A DNA stretch of 29,066 nucleotides from CAYVUV01 sp964455095 (GCA_964455095.1 CAYVUV010000026.1:1-29066), one strand, 5' to 3'. Numbered from the stretch's first letter, positions 18,155 through 27,078 are shown. Numbers and translations: made by a program. Notes: generated by a model not told the origin, from the letters alone.

Positions 18155-19420
18155 ATGAAACGCGTGCTTGCCGGGGTCGGCCTCGTCGCGGCCCTCGGGA
18201 TCTTCGGGTTCATCGCCTGGCTCAACCCGACGGCGGCCCAGTTCCGCTTCTCCCCCGAGCAGACGGTGTCCGTCCCGCTCGGCTGGCTGCTCATCTTCGT
18301 CTTCGTTGCCGGGGTCGGATTCGCGCTGCTCGGCGTCTCGCTGCAACAGCTCGGGCGCCGGGTGCGCGGTTGGGGCGCGCGCCGCCGCGAGCGCCAGGCG
18401 GTGCGGGCCGGCGAGTGGCAGCAGAGCGGCGCCGAGCTGGCGTGGGACGGCGAGATCGAACGCGGGCGCGGGCTGTTGAAGAAAGCCTGGCGCCGCCAGC
18501 CGGACAACGCCGCCGCCGCCCTGGCGCTGGCTTCGTCCTACCTCGACACCGGCGAATATGCCGCCGCTCGCCAGGTCCTCGAAGAAGCGGTCAGCCGCGC
18601 GCCCAACGACCTCGACGCGCGCTACGCTTTGGGAGAGATCCTGCGCCGCAGCGGCGAGCGCGCCGAAGCCATCCGCATGCTGGAAACCGTCTGCGTCCAG
18701 CACCCGCGCGCGCCGCGTGCACTGCTGGCGCTGCGCGAGCTCTACGCCGAGACGCACGCGTGGAACGACGCCGCGCGTGTCCAGGAGACGTACCTGCAAG
18801 CCGTCTCCGACAACGGCCGCAACAGCATCGAGCGCACCCGCCTCCTGCACTTCCGCTACCAGGCCGCCGCGGCATTGGAAGACGCCGCGGCCCGCGCCGA
18901 GGCGCTGTCCGCGCTGGTGCAGAGCGAGCGCGACTACCTGCCCGCCATTGTCAGCCTGGGCGACGCGCTGATCGCCGACGACCGCGCCGACGAAGCGCGC
19001 AAGGTCTGGGAGAAGGCGTTCAAGGCTCAGCCGCGGCGCGTGCTCATCGAGCGCTTGCTGGCGCACCCCGATACGCCGCGCGATCGCCAGCGCACGCTGT
19101 CGCTGATGCAGAAGTACCAACAGCAGCTCGACCCCGACACCGTGTACCTGCTGGCCACCAACGCCGCACTGCAGGACGGGCAGACCGACGCGGCGGCCTC
19201 GTCGTTGAAAGCGGTGAGCAAGCAAGACAGCCCACTTGTCCAGCGCCACTGGGGCGAGATCCACCAGCGCCGCGGCCGCGTCGACGAGGCTCTGCAAGCC
19301 CTGGCGCGCGCCGCCGATGCGACCGCGCTGAGCACCTACCGCTGCAAGACCTGCGGGCGCAGCAACCCCGAGTGGACCGCGCACTGCCCCAGCTGCGACA
19401 GCTGGGACTCGTACGACTGA
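18155..19420 (+). CDS. LapA-LapB fusion: membrane TPR protein with rubredoxin-type tail
   Basis: A 421-residue protein. Residues 5-23 and 42-64 are two membrane segments separated by FRFSPEQTVSVPLGW, matching the LapA (DUF1049) domain. They are followed by basic residues, then TPR-type helical repeats (about 100-380), then a C-terminal zinc/iron knuckle, Cys397-x2-Cys400 and Cys411-x2-Cys414, ending in WDSYD. TPR plus this rubredoxin-like tail is the signature of LapB (YciM). In E. coli LapA and LapB are separate neighbouring proteins, and LapB controls LpxC turnover through FtsH and helps LPS assembly. A similar role here is inferred. ATG 18155 is 11 bases after rsfS; it is the last gene of the proA operon. 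Confidence 0.85.
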   Translation: MKRVLAGVGLVAALGIFGFIAWLNPTAAQFRFSPEQTVSVPLGWLLIFVFVAGVGFALLGVSLQQLGRRVRGWGARRRERQAVRAGEWQQSGAELAWDGEIERGRGLLKKAWRRQPDNAAAALALASSYLDTGEYAAARQVLEEAVSRAPNDLDARYALGEILRRSGERAEAIRMLETVCVQHPRAPRALLALRELYAETHAWNDAARVQETYLQAVSDNGRNSIERTRLLHFRYQAAAALEDAAARAEALSALVQSERDYLPAIVSLGDALIADDRADEARKVWEKAFKAQPRRVLIERLLAHPDTPRDRQRTLSLMQKYQQQLDPDTVYLLATNAALQDGQTDAAASSLKAVSKQDSPLVQRHWGEIHQRRGRVDEALQALARAADATALSTYRCKTCGRSNPEWTAHCPSCDSWDSYD

Positions 19421-19438
19421 CCCCTTCAGCCTCTGGCT

Positions 19439-19475
19439 TCCTCTCCCGGATGGGAAGGATTGAGGTGAGGGGGAT
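19439..19475 (+). repeat. REP-like palindromic repeat, copy 3
   Basis: TCCTCTCCCGGATGGGA followed by AGGATTGAGGTGAGGGGGAT resembles copy 1 at 8648 in the same orientation, with a few substitutions. It begins about 18 bases after the stop of the TPR gene, in a convergent intergenic gap. Confidence 0.7.
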
Positions 19476-19543
19476 TGGATTGCGCCGAAGGCCACATATG
19501 GAACAGGCCGCCAAAGCTGGGGGTGGCTTCGCCGATCCGTTGT

Positions 19544-19583
19544 ATCCCCCTCATCCTGTCCTTCTCCCATCCGGGAGAAGGAA
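19544..19583 (-). repeat. REP-like palindromic repeat, copy 4 (inverted)
   Basis: ATCCCCCTCATCC..CTTCTCCCATCCGGGAGAAGG resembles copy 2 at 8777. It forms a head-to-head pair with copy 3 and precedes the convergent ATPase gene stop by 50 bases. The pair may help end transcription from both sides. Confidence 0.7.
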
Positions 19584-19632
19584 CCCTCGCGCGAGACTTT
19601 CCAGTTCTCGTGCCGGACGGGGCTAAAGGCGC

Positions 19633-20745
19633 TCACGCCGCCGAGAGGTACGGGATCATGCGCCGCAGGCCGTCGAGGTCGTGTAGGTCCTCTTCGAAGT
19701 TCGGCACCATGGTCACCGCCGTGCGGGCGGGGAGCTGCTTGCGAAAAGCCTCGATGCGAAGCTGGTCACCGCGCGCCTGGGTCTCGTAGCGCAGAAAATT
19801 GTCGACCAGGCGATCGCGGCGCTCACCCTGCTTCACGGTGCGCGCCACCAGGCTGCGCAGCCACTCGGGATCGAGTTGGCGCAACTCGGCCGCCGCTTCG
19901 TAGTGTACGCGGTTGAAGACGACGCCGCGCAGGGGAATCGAGCGCTCGGCAACGCTGCGGCAGAAGTACTCGATTTCCGTCAGCACCTGCTCTTCCGGCG
20001 TCGCGACGAGCACGAACGCCGTCGCGGGCGAGCGCAGGAGCTGCGAGACGCGATGCACGCGCGCCTCGAAGCCATCGAACAGGCCGCTCATCGAGGTGAA
20101 GAAATCGGAAATCTCGACCAGCGCGGACACCCCGGTGGCGTCCTCCAGGCGGCGCAGCAGCGCCCCCGCCGTGCGGTTGACGACGCGCAAGGTCGCCCAC
20201 CCGACCGAGAAGTACGGTTTGACGAACCACTTCACGACGCTGCGGTCGAGGAAGTCGGCCAGGCGCTGCGGGGCGTCGAGAAAATCGAGCGCGTGTTGCG
20301 TCGGCGGCGTGTCGACGACGATCAGATCGTACTGCCCGCTGGCCTGCAGCGCCGCGAGCTGCTCGACCGCCATGTATTCTTGCGAGCCGGCAAAGCTGCC
20401 CGACAGATGCTGGTAGAACCGATTGGCGAAGATGCGCGCGCGCGCCTCGGGCGACGGCGCGTAGCGCTCGACGAGTTGGTCCCAGGCCCCCTTCTGGTCG
20501 AGCATCATGGCGCTGAGCGAGCCGGCGCCGCCGAGATCGACCGGGCACGCCTCGTTGCCGAGCGAGCGCAGGCCGAGCGCGTCGGCGAGGCGGCGCGCTG
20601 GATCGATGGTCATGACGACCGTGCGGCGGCCCTGCAGCGCGCCGTAGACGGCCAGGGCGGCGGCGGTCGTCGTCTTGCCGACCCCGCCGCTGCCGGCGCA
20701 GATGACGACGCGGTGCTTGGCCAGCACCTCGGCGAGCGACTTCAC
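19633..20745 (-). CDS. ArsA/Get3-like ATPase, second of a tandem pair
   Basis: A 370-residue SIMIBI-class ATPase. The P-loop is GSGGVGKTT (18-26): Ser19 replaces the signature lysine of the ArsA/Get3 deviant Walker A (GKGGVGKTT). Further motifs are TIDPARRLADALG and VDTPPTQHALDFLDAP (switch II). The sequence layout, including SGSFAGSQEYMA, strongly recalls Mycobacterium tuberculosis Rv3680, partner of Rv3679 in a Get3-like heterodimer. The GTG start at 20745 overlaps the upstream ATPase stop (GTGA), preceded by AAGGAG. No arsenite-type cysteine cluster or arsenic gene is nearby, so arsenite transport is unlikely. It probably handles membrane or tail-anchored clients, or an envelope-linked task, with its partner. 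Confidence 0.88.
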   Translation of the reverse strand: MKSLAEVLAKHRVVICAGSGGVGKTTTAAALAVYGALQGRRTVVMTIDPARRLADALGLRSLGNEACPVDLGGAGSLSAMMLDQKGAWDQLVERYAPSPEARARIFANRFYQHLSGSFAGSQEYMAVEQLAALQASGQYDLIVVDTPPTQHALDFLDAPQRLADFLDRSVVKWFVKPYFSVGWATLRVVNRTAGALLRRLEDATGVSALVEISDFFTSMSGLFDGFEARVHRVSQLLRSPATAFVLVATPEEQVLTEIEYFCRSVAERSIPLRGVVFNRVHYEAAAELRQLDPEWLRSLVARTVKQGERRDRLVDNFLRYETQARGDQLRIEAFRKQLPARTAVTMVPNFEEDLHDLDGLRRMIPYLSAA

Positions 20746-21740
20746 GCCCGGCGCTCCTTGCGGCGGCCGGGGGCCGTGCGCGCCAGGTGTTCGGAGAGTT
20801 GCGACAACTCCGCGAAGCCGAACTCCTCGGCGAAGACGTACGGCAGGTCGATCGCAGGCATCGCCACCGCTTCGGCGAGGCGCGCGCGGTAGCGCGCGTT
20901 GACGCGCGTCCACCCGGCCTCCTCGCGCCCGCGCGCGGCCACTTCGAGCAGGATCTGCTTCTCCTTGCGGTCGCGGCTGCGGGCCGCGGCGCCGGCGAGG
21001 CGCTCGAGCTCGGCATCGGTGAAGTCGGTCTCGTGCACGCGGTTGACGAACAGCATGCCGGCCGGCATGTGCAGCTCGTCGTGCAGCTGGCGGTACATCG
21101 AAATGGTTTCGTTGACCGGCATCTCCTCGGCCGTGGTGACCAGGTTGACGGCGGTGCGCACCGGGTCGGTGAGCAGATCGACGAGCCGGCGCGCCTCGCG
21201 ATTGACCAGCCCGGTGCCGAAGGCGTCGACCGCCGCGGCCGGCATGCGCAGGTACTGCAGGCTGTGGCCCGTGGCGGGGGCGTCCATGATCACCAGATCC
21301 CAACGCCGTCCGCCCGTCGTCTCGTCCTCGCGCTCGGCCTCGTACCAGATCTTGCCGATCGTCATCAGCTCCTTCAGGCCGGGCGCCGCGGCGACGAAGT
21401 ACTGGTAGATGCGGCTCTTGAGAATGGTCTGCAGGAAACGGCGCACCGGGATGATCAACGACAGGTACTCGGCCAGTGCCGCCTTGCCCTCGATGGCCAT
21501 CAGGAACACGCCCGGCCGCACCTCGAGCGCCTCGCCGAGCGGCCCCTGCTCGACGCGCAGCATGTGCGCCGCGCGCGCCACGCCGTCGACCTCGCACAGC
21601 AGCACGCGCTTGCCGCGCCGCGCCGCTTCGAGCGCCATCGCGCAGGCCACCGTGGTCTTGCCGACGCCGCCCTTGCCGACGACGACGAGCAGGCGGCGCG
21701 TGAAGAGCGTGTCCAGGGTCATGGGGTCGGTCCGGGTCAC
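20742..21740 (-). CDS. ArsA/Get3-like ATPase, first of a tandem pair
   Basis: A 332-residue ATPase with the full deviant Walker A GKGGVGKTT (22-30), CEVDG after the next strand, MDAPATGHSLQYL as switch II and a C-terminal IDLPYVF segment. The APGLKELMTIGKIW region recalls mycobacterial Rv3679. The GTG start at 21740 is preferred: it overlaps the fabF stop (GTGA) and follows GAGGGG, whereas the ATG at 21722 lacks a ribosome site. It should dimerise with the next gene product, which lacks the signature lysine, giving an asymmetric ATPase. Coupling to fabF is seen here; its meaning is unknown. Confidence 0.88.
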   Translation of the reverse strand: MTRTDPMTLDTLFTRRLLVVVGKGGVGKTTVACAMALEAARRGKRVLLCEVDGVARAAHMLRVEQGPLGEALEVRPGVFLMAIEGKAALAEYLSLIIPVRRFLQTILKSRIYQYFVAAAPGLKELMTIGKIWYEAEREDETTGGRRWDLVIMDAPATGHSLQYLRMPAAAVDAFGTGLVNREARRLVDLLTDPVRTAVNLVTTAEEMPVNETISMYRQLHDELHMPAGMLFVNRVHETDFTDAELERLAGAAARSRDRKEKQILLEVAARGREEAGWTRVNARYRARLAEAVAMPAIDLPYVFAEEFGFAELSQLSEHLARTAPGRRKERRA

Positions 21741-23002
21741 GCCGGTGTCCCCTCGGCGCAGCGGCGGAAGGCGACGCAGGCGTTGGCGCCGCCGAAGCCG
21801 AAGGAATTCGACAGCGCCACGCGGACGTCGGCGTCGCGGGCGTGATTGGGAACGTAGTCGAGATCGCAGCTCGGGTCGGGCTGTTCGTAGTTGATCGTCG
21901 GCGGCAGGCGGCGGTGGTGGATGGCCAGGGCCGTGTACGCCGCCTCGACGCCGCCGGCGCCGCCGAGCAGATGGCCGGTCATCGACTTGGTCGAGCTCAC
22001 CGCCAGCTGCGCGGCGTGGGCGCCGAACACGCGCTTGATCGCCTGCGTCTCGTTGGTGTCGTTGTACTGCGTCGAGGTGCCGTGGGCGTTGATGTAGTCG
22101 ACCTCGAGCGGGTCGATGTCGCCGTCGTGCAGGGCCAGTTGCATGCACTGCGCCGCGCCGCGGCCGTCGGGGGCGGGCGAGGTGATGTGGTACGCGTCGG
22201 CATTGGCGCCATAGCCGGCGATCTCGGCGTAGATGCGCGCCCCGCGCGCCAGCGCGTGATCGAGCGCCTCGATGATCAGCAACCCCGCCCCTTCGCCCAT
22301 CACGAAGCCGTCGCGCCCGGCATCGAACGGGCGCGAGGCGCGCTGCGGCTCGTCGTTGCGCGTCGACAGTGCGCGCATGACGGAGAAGCCACCGAGGCCC
22401 ATCGGCGTCACTGCCGCCTCGGCGCCGCCGGCGATGATGGCGTCCTGATATCCGAATCGCACGGCGCGATAGGCCTCGCCGACGCCGTGCCCACCCGAGG
22501 CGCAGGCACTGGCCGGCGTGTAGTTGATCCCGGTGCAGCCGAAGCGAATGGCGATTTGCCCCGGCGCCATGTTGGCGATCAGACGCGGGATGAAGAAAGG
22601 CGACAGGCGCTTGAGACCGGCGGTGACGAAGAGATTCAAATAGTCTTCGATGGTCGAGATGCCGCCCATGCCGACGCCGACGATCACTCCGATGCGCGAT
22701 GCGTTGTCTGCCGTCACCTGGAGCTTGGCGTCGTCCATCGCCATCTGCGCCGCCGCTATGGCGAGCTGAGCAAAGCGATCGACCTTTTTCAGCTCCTTCT
22801 TCTCGATGTAGGCGGCCGGATCGAAATCCGGCACCTGACCGGCGAAGTGGACCGGAAACGGGCTGGCGTCGAAATGCGTGATCGGCCCGATGCCCGAGCG
22901 GCCCTCCATCAGGGCTTGCCAGTTGCGCTCAACGCCGCTGCCGAGCGGGCTCACGACGCCGATGCCCGTGACGACCACGCGGCGGTTCTGCGGGGGGTGC
23001 AC
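21737..23002 (-). CDS. fabF: 3-oxoacyl-ACP synthase II (FabF)
   Basis: A 421-residue condensing enzyme of type II fatty acid synthesis: malonyl-ACP plus acyl-ACP gives 3-oxoacyl-ACP. The catalytic Cys167 lies in TPASACASGGHG, His307 in NAHGTST, Lys339 in SSTKSMTGH and His344. Length matches FabF (about 410-420). The only in-frame start is GTG 23002, 17 bases after a GGAGG. An ATG at 23013 sits perfectly spaced after that GGAGG but is in another frame; one extra C in the six-C run at 22992-22997 would join it to FabF. The two Get3-like ATPase genes follow with GTGA coupling. A secondary-metabolite KS is less likely: no other PKS or FAS genes are nearby. Confidence 0.93.
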   Translation of the reverse strand: MHPPQNRRVVVTGIGVVSPLGSGVERNWQALMEGRSGIGPITHFDASPFPVHFAGQVPDFDPAAYIEKKELKKVDRFAQLAIAAAQMAMDDAKLQVTADNASRIGVIVGVGMGGISTIEDYLNLFVTAGLKRLSPFFIPRLIANMAPGQIAIRFGCTGINYTPASACASGGHGVGEAYRAVRFGYQDAIIAGGAEAAVTPMGLGGFSVMRALSTRNDEPQRASRPFDAGRDGFVMGEGAGLLIIEALDHALARGARIYAEIAGYGANADAYHITSPAPDGRGAAQCMQLALHDGDIDPLEVDYINAHGTSTQYNDTNETQAIKRVFGAHAAQLAVSSTKSMTGHLLGGAGGVEAAYTALAIHHRRLPPTINYEQPDPSCDLDYVPNHARDADVRVALSNSFGFGGANACVAFRRCAEGTPA

Positions 23003-23120
23003 TCGGTCGACATATTTGAGCCTCCGAGACGGGTCAAGGCAACCCGGTCGGCCGTGCGCTTCGTGACCACCGAGCAGTGGCGACACGCGCGGTGCGCGTC
23101 GCTGTTCTTGCCGTTCGCTG

Positions 23121-23138
23121 CGCTGCCGACCGGCAGCG
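23121..23138. terminator. Stem-loop downstream of the redoxin gene
   Basis: CGCTGCC (23121-23127) and GGCAGCG (23132-23138) pair perfectly around a four-base loop, 16 bases past the redoxin stop on the minus strand. There is no T-tract, so it may mark transcript end or stabilise the 3' end rather than act as a textbook intrinsic terminator. Confidence 0.35.
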
Positions 23139-23153
23139 TTAGAAGTGGATGCC

Positions 23154-23750
23154 TCAGGCAGAGACGTCGGAAGACGCGATGGGAACGGCTTTGCCGGCCA
23201 GCACGGCGTCGAGCGCGTTGGCGAGGTAGTGCTGCTGGACCGTGCCAGGATCGCGCGAGTCGTCGATGGCACCGTGGTAGACGATGACGCCGTCTTTGTT
23301 GACCAGGAACAGTTCAGTGGTGCGCTTGGCGCCGAACAGCCGCGCCAGCCGCGCCCCCTGGTCGTCGATGATGCGGGCGGTGAACTTCTTCTCGGCGTGG
23401 AATGCGAGCTGCGCGTCGTGCGTGTCCTCGCGGTTCGGGTAGAGGTCGATGAAGTCGACGCCCTTGGCCGTGTAGGTCTTCTCGAGTTGCACGAGCCGCT
23501 CGGCGTATGCGGCGGTGGCCGGGCAGTGCGTGCCGACGAAGAGGTAGACGGTGGGCTTTTTCGTCTGGTGCGAATCGAGCTCCGTCGTGGTGGGCTTTGC
23601 GCCGGAAACGTCGATGACTTGTGCGGTGAATTGCGGCAGGCGCTGCCCGATCCCGGTACCTGTCGCGACGTCGGTCTTGTCAGGACTGGCAGCGCTGGTG
23701 CCGGCAACGAGCAGAGTCCAGAGCGCGAGGGTGAAGGCGTTCTTTGTCAT
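23154..23750 (-). CDS. Secreted redoxin (AhpC/TSA-thioredoxin fold)
   Basis: A 198-residue protein with a signal peptide (residues 1-20, ending near TSAAS). The redoxin core contains a single active-site-type cysteine, Cys76, in GTHCPATAAY, followed by VDFIDLYPN and LFLVNKDGVIVYHGAIDD, the family's cis-Pro and beta-strand region. With no CxxC it is more like a peroxiredoxin-type redoxin than a disulfide oxidoreductase, and resembles redoxin-domain proteins with an HCP motif. It should act in the periplasm. The ATG at 23750 has no ribosome site; CATAAT ends six bases upstream. Confidence 0.85.
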   Translation of the reverse strand: MTKNAFTLALWTLLVAGTSAASPDKTDVATGTGIGQRLPQFTAQVIDVSGAKPTTTELDSHQTKKPTVYLFVGTHCPATAAYAERLVQLEKTYTAKGVDFIDLYPNREDTHDAQLAFHAEKKFTARIIDDQGARLARLFGAKRTTELFLVNKDGVIVYHGAIDDSRDPGTVQQHYLANALDAVLAGKAVPIASSDVSA

Positions 23751-23756
23751 GCGCTG

Positions 23757-23762
23757 ATTATG
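23757..23762 (-). promoter_or_regulatory. Candidate -10 box of leaderless redoxin mRNA
   Basis: CATAAT on the minus strand (5 of 6 to TATAAT) ends six bases before the redoxin ATG. No Shine-Dalgarno sequence occurs in those six bases, so transcription would start at the start codon. The -35 element is poor. Confidence 0.45.
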
Positions 23763-23794
23763 CCGGACATGGCAGGCAGGCGCCACCAGGGCCG

Positions 23795-23834
23795 GGCGGG
23801 TTGTCCGCGGCGGCGCTTCGCGCAATAACCCGCC
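23795..23834. promoter_or_regulatory. Inverted repeat in the redoxin/SDR divergent promoter
   Basis: GGCGGGTT (23795-23802) and AACCCGCC (23827-23834) are a perfect inverted repeat separated by 24 bases, giving 32 bases (about three helical turns) between half-site centres. The right arm ends four bases before the SDR ATG. A TTGTCC / AATAAC promoter-like pair (23801 and 23824, 17-base spacer) lies across the two arms. It may be an operator controlling one or both genes. Confidence 0.35.
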
Positions 23835-23838
23835 GAGT

Positions 23839-24612
23839 ATGGAGACGATTCTCAAGGGAAGCTGGTTCGATCTGACCGGGCGGGTGGCGCTGGTGACCGG
23901 GGGGAGCAAGGGGCTCGGCCGCGCCATCGCTCAAGCGCTGGCCACTGCCGGGGCGGACGTGGCGATCACCAGCCGCACGCAGGCCGATCTCGACGACGCC
24001 GCCGCGGCGCTCTCTGCCACCGGACGCCGCATCGTCCCGATTGCGTCCGACGTCGCCGACGAGGCGAGCATCGCCGCGATGGTGCAGCGAGTAATCGAGG
24101 AGTTTGGCCAGATCGACATCCTGGTCAACAACGCCGGCATCGAGGGCCAGGGCGCCGTGGTCGAGATGGACACGGGTGCCTGGGATCACGTGCTCGACGT
24201 CAACCTGCGCGGCCCGATGTTGTGCTGCAAGCACGTCGGACCGCACATGATCGCGCGCCAGCGCGGCAAGGTGATCAACGTCGCCTCGGTGCTGGCGACG
24301 CGCGTGGCGCGCTACATGTCGTCATACTGCGCCAGCAAGGCGGCGCTGGTGCAGCTCACCCGCACCCTGGCGCTGGAGTGGATGCGCTACAACATCCAGG
24401 TCAACGCCTTGTGCCCCGGCTACTTCCTGACGCCGATGAACCAGGAGTATTTCACCACCGCCGCGGGCGACAAGCTGATCAGCAAGCTACCCATTGGCCG
24501 CCTCGGCGATCCGCGCGAGATCGAAGGCGCCGCGGTGTTCCTCGCCTCCGATGCCACCAGCTTTGTGACGGGGACGGCGCTGTATGTCGACGGGGGCCAC
24601 TCGCTGGCCTGA
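23839..24612 (+). CDS. SDR family oxidoreductase
   Basis: A 257-residue classical short-chain dehydrogenase. The cofactor motif is TGGSKGLG (20-27), with NNAG at 97-100 and the catalytic Asn122, Ser150, Tyr163 and Lys167 (YCASK). The sequence PGYFLTPMN and the C-terminal VTGTALYVDGG are standard. It oxidises an alcohol or reduces a ketone with NAD(P)H. The N-terminus FDLTGRVALVTGG recalls gluconate 5-dehydrogenase-like and related SDRs; the substrate is not identifiable. ATG 23839 has no clear ribosome site and is divergent from the redoxin gene. Its stop is only four bases from the convergent gcdH stop. Confidence 0.92.
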   Translation: METILKGSWFDLTGRVALVTGGSKGLGRAIAQALATAGADVAITSRTQADLDDAAAALSATGRRIVPIASDVADEASIAAMVQRVIEEFGQIDILVNNAGIEGQGAVVEMDTGAWDHVLDVNLRGPMLCCKHVGPHMIARQRGKVINVASVLATRVARYMSSYCASKAALVQLTRTLALEWMRYNIQVNALCPGYFLTPMNQEYFTTAAGDKLISKLPIGRLGDPREIEGAAVFLASDATSFVTGTALYVDGGHSLA

Positions 24613-24616
24613 GGCC

Positions 24617-25813
<1,197 letters not shown>

Positions 25814-25841
25814 GCTCGTCCTCCAACCTCGGTTCGTTCGC

Positions 25842-26591
25842 TCAATCCGTTTTGCTGAGGCCCGCCAGCTCCGCCGCGGACACCACCCGCCACGACCCCT
25901 CGGGCAAGTCGCCGATGTGAATCGGACCCACAGCTTCGCGAAACAGGTCGACGACGTCGAGACCGACCTTGCGACACACGCGGCGGATCTGGTGCTTGCG
26001 GCCTTCGACGAGGCCGAAGCACAGCACGTCGGGCGCCAGGCGCTCGACGGTCATCGGCAGCAACAGCTCGCCTTCGAGGCTCATGCGCCCGCTCAGCTTG
26101 TGGACCTGCGCCGCGCTGACCGGTTCCGCCAGTTGCACGGTGTAGAGCTTGCGCACGTCGTGGCTGCCGATGATGCGCCGCGCGACGGTGCCGTCCTGGG
26201 TCATCACCAACAGGCCGCGGCTGGCGCGGTCGAGACGCCCGGCGACCGAGAAGCTCTGCGGCGCCGCGGCGACGCGCCGCACGATCTCGGCATCGGTCTC
26301 GCCGTGCGCATTCGCCGCCCGCAGCAGTCGCCACGCCGGCGTCTGATTCGGCTCGGGTTGCGTGCTGACGATGCCGGCGGGCTTGTTCAGCACGACGGTG
26401 AGCTTGGTGTCGAGCGCCGCGGCACCGGCGGGCGCGATGACGATCGCGGCGTCGAGCGGCGCTTTCTGCCCTTGCCCGCTGACCACGACGCCGTCGACCA
26501 CCACCTGCCCGGCATCGATCAGCCGCTCCGCCTCGCGGCGACTGCACAGGCCGCGCCGGGCCATGATCTTGGCGATGCGCTCCTCGTCCAT
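25842..26591 (-). CDS. RluB/RluF-type rRNA pseudouridine synthase
   Basis: A 249-residue protein. An N-terminal S4 RNA-binding domain (residues 3-50: RIAKIMARRGLCSRREAERLI) precedes a pseudouridine synthase domain with the catalytic Asp121 in GRLDRASRGLL and the GLVEGRKHQIRR motif. This architecture is that of RsuA/RluB/RluE/RluF enzymes, which isomerise uridine in 16S or 23S rRNA. The exact target position is not inferable. The start is ATG 26591; a GTG three codons upstream (26600) is possible. The HIT gene is divergent 56 bases away. Confidence 0.9.
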   Translation of the reverse strand: MDEERIAKIMARRGLCSRREAERLIDAGQVVVDGVVVSGQGQKAPLDAAIVIAPAGAAALDTKLTVVLNKPAGIVSTQPEPNQTPAWRLLRAANAHGETDAEIVRRVAAAPQSFSVAGRLDRASRGLLVMTQDGTVARRIIGSHDVRKLYTVQLAEPVSAAQVHKLSGRMSLEGELLLPMTVERLAPDVLCFGLVEGRKHQIRRVCRKVGLDVVDLFREAVGPIHIGDLPEGSWRVVSAAELAGLSKTD

Positions 26592-26610
26592 CAGCCCCAC
26601 CGATCCGAAC

Positions 26611-26640
26611 TTGCACCCGGCGCGCGCCGCGCCATATCCT
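26611..26640 (+). promoter_or_regulatory. Candidate promoter of leaderless HIT-family mRNA
   Basis: TTGCAC (26611-26616) and TATCCT (26635-26640) are 18 bases apart. The -10 box ends seven bases before the ATG at 26648 and there is no Shine-Dalgarno sequence between them. The spacing matches the proA and redoxin cases. Confidence 0.45.
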
Positions 26641-26647
26641 GCAACGC

Positions 26648-27061
26648 ATGGCCGAGACGATCTTCGCGCACATCATCGCCGGCAAGGCTCCCTGCCATCG
26701 CGTCTACGAAGACGCCCTCGTGCTGGCGTTCCTCGACATCTTCCCGCTCAGCCGCGGCCACACCCTGGTGATCCCCAAGGAACCGGCCGAGACGCTCGAC
26801 GCGCTCTCCGACGAATCCGCCGCGGCCCTCGGCCGCGTGCTGCCGCGGCTGTGTCGGGCGGTGCTGCGCGTCACCGGCGCCACGGCCTACAACGTGTTGC
26901 AGAACAACGGCGCCGCGGCGCATCAAGCGGTCGCACACGTCCACTTCCACATCATCCCCAAGTATGCGGACGATCGCGGGCTGGGCATTGGCTGGCACCC
27001 GCAATCGCTCGACAGCGAGCGCGCGGCGGCGCTGGCGCAGGCGATTGCAGCGGCGGTGTAG
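26648..27061 (+). CDS. HIT family nucleotide hydrolase
   Basis: A 137-residue HIT protein (HinT-like). It opens with ETIFAHIIAGKAPCHRVYED and LVIPKEPAETL, then carries the histidine triad HVHFHIIPK, with His97, His99 and His101; the middle-to-last His region is the nucleophile site. Family members hydrolyse purine nucleoside phosphoramidates or AMP-lysine-type substrates. It is cytoplasmic. It is divergent from the pseudouridine synthase and convergent with the dockerin-like gene (17 bases between stops). Confidence 0.93.
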   Translation: MAETIFAHIIAGKAPCHRVYEDALVLAFLDIFPLSRGHTLVIPKEPAETLDALSDESAAALGRVLPRLCRAVLRVTGATAYNVLQNNGAAAHQAVAHVHFHIIPKYADDRGLGIGWHPQSLDSERAAALAQAIAAAV

Positions 27062-27078
27062 ACAGCGGCCGTTCACGC

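Noticed and set aside
18095..19636. 513-codon minus-strand frame
   Set aside because: It is antisense to the LapA-LapB-like gene, whose membrane, TPR and cysteine motifs are clear.
19633..21740. Arsenite efflux ATPase genes (arsA)
   Set aside because: There is no arsB, arsR, arsC or arsD nearby and no metal-binding cysteine set; the pair looks like the Get3-like mycobacterial type.
22953..23013. 20-codon ORF with a good ribosome site overlapping the fabF start
   Set aside because: It is too short and featureless to call as a gene. More likely it is the displaced fabF start or a coupling leader; reported as a finding instead.
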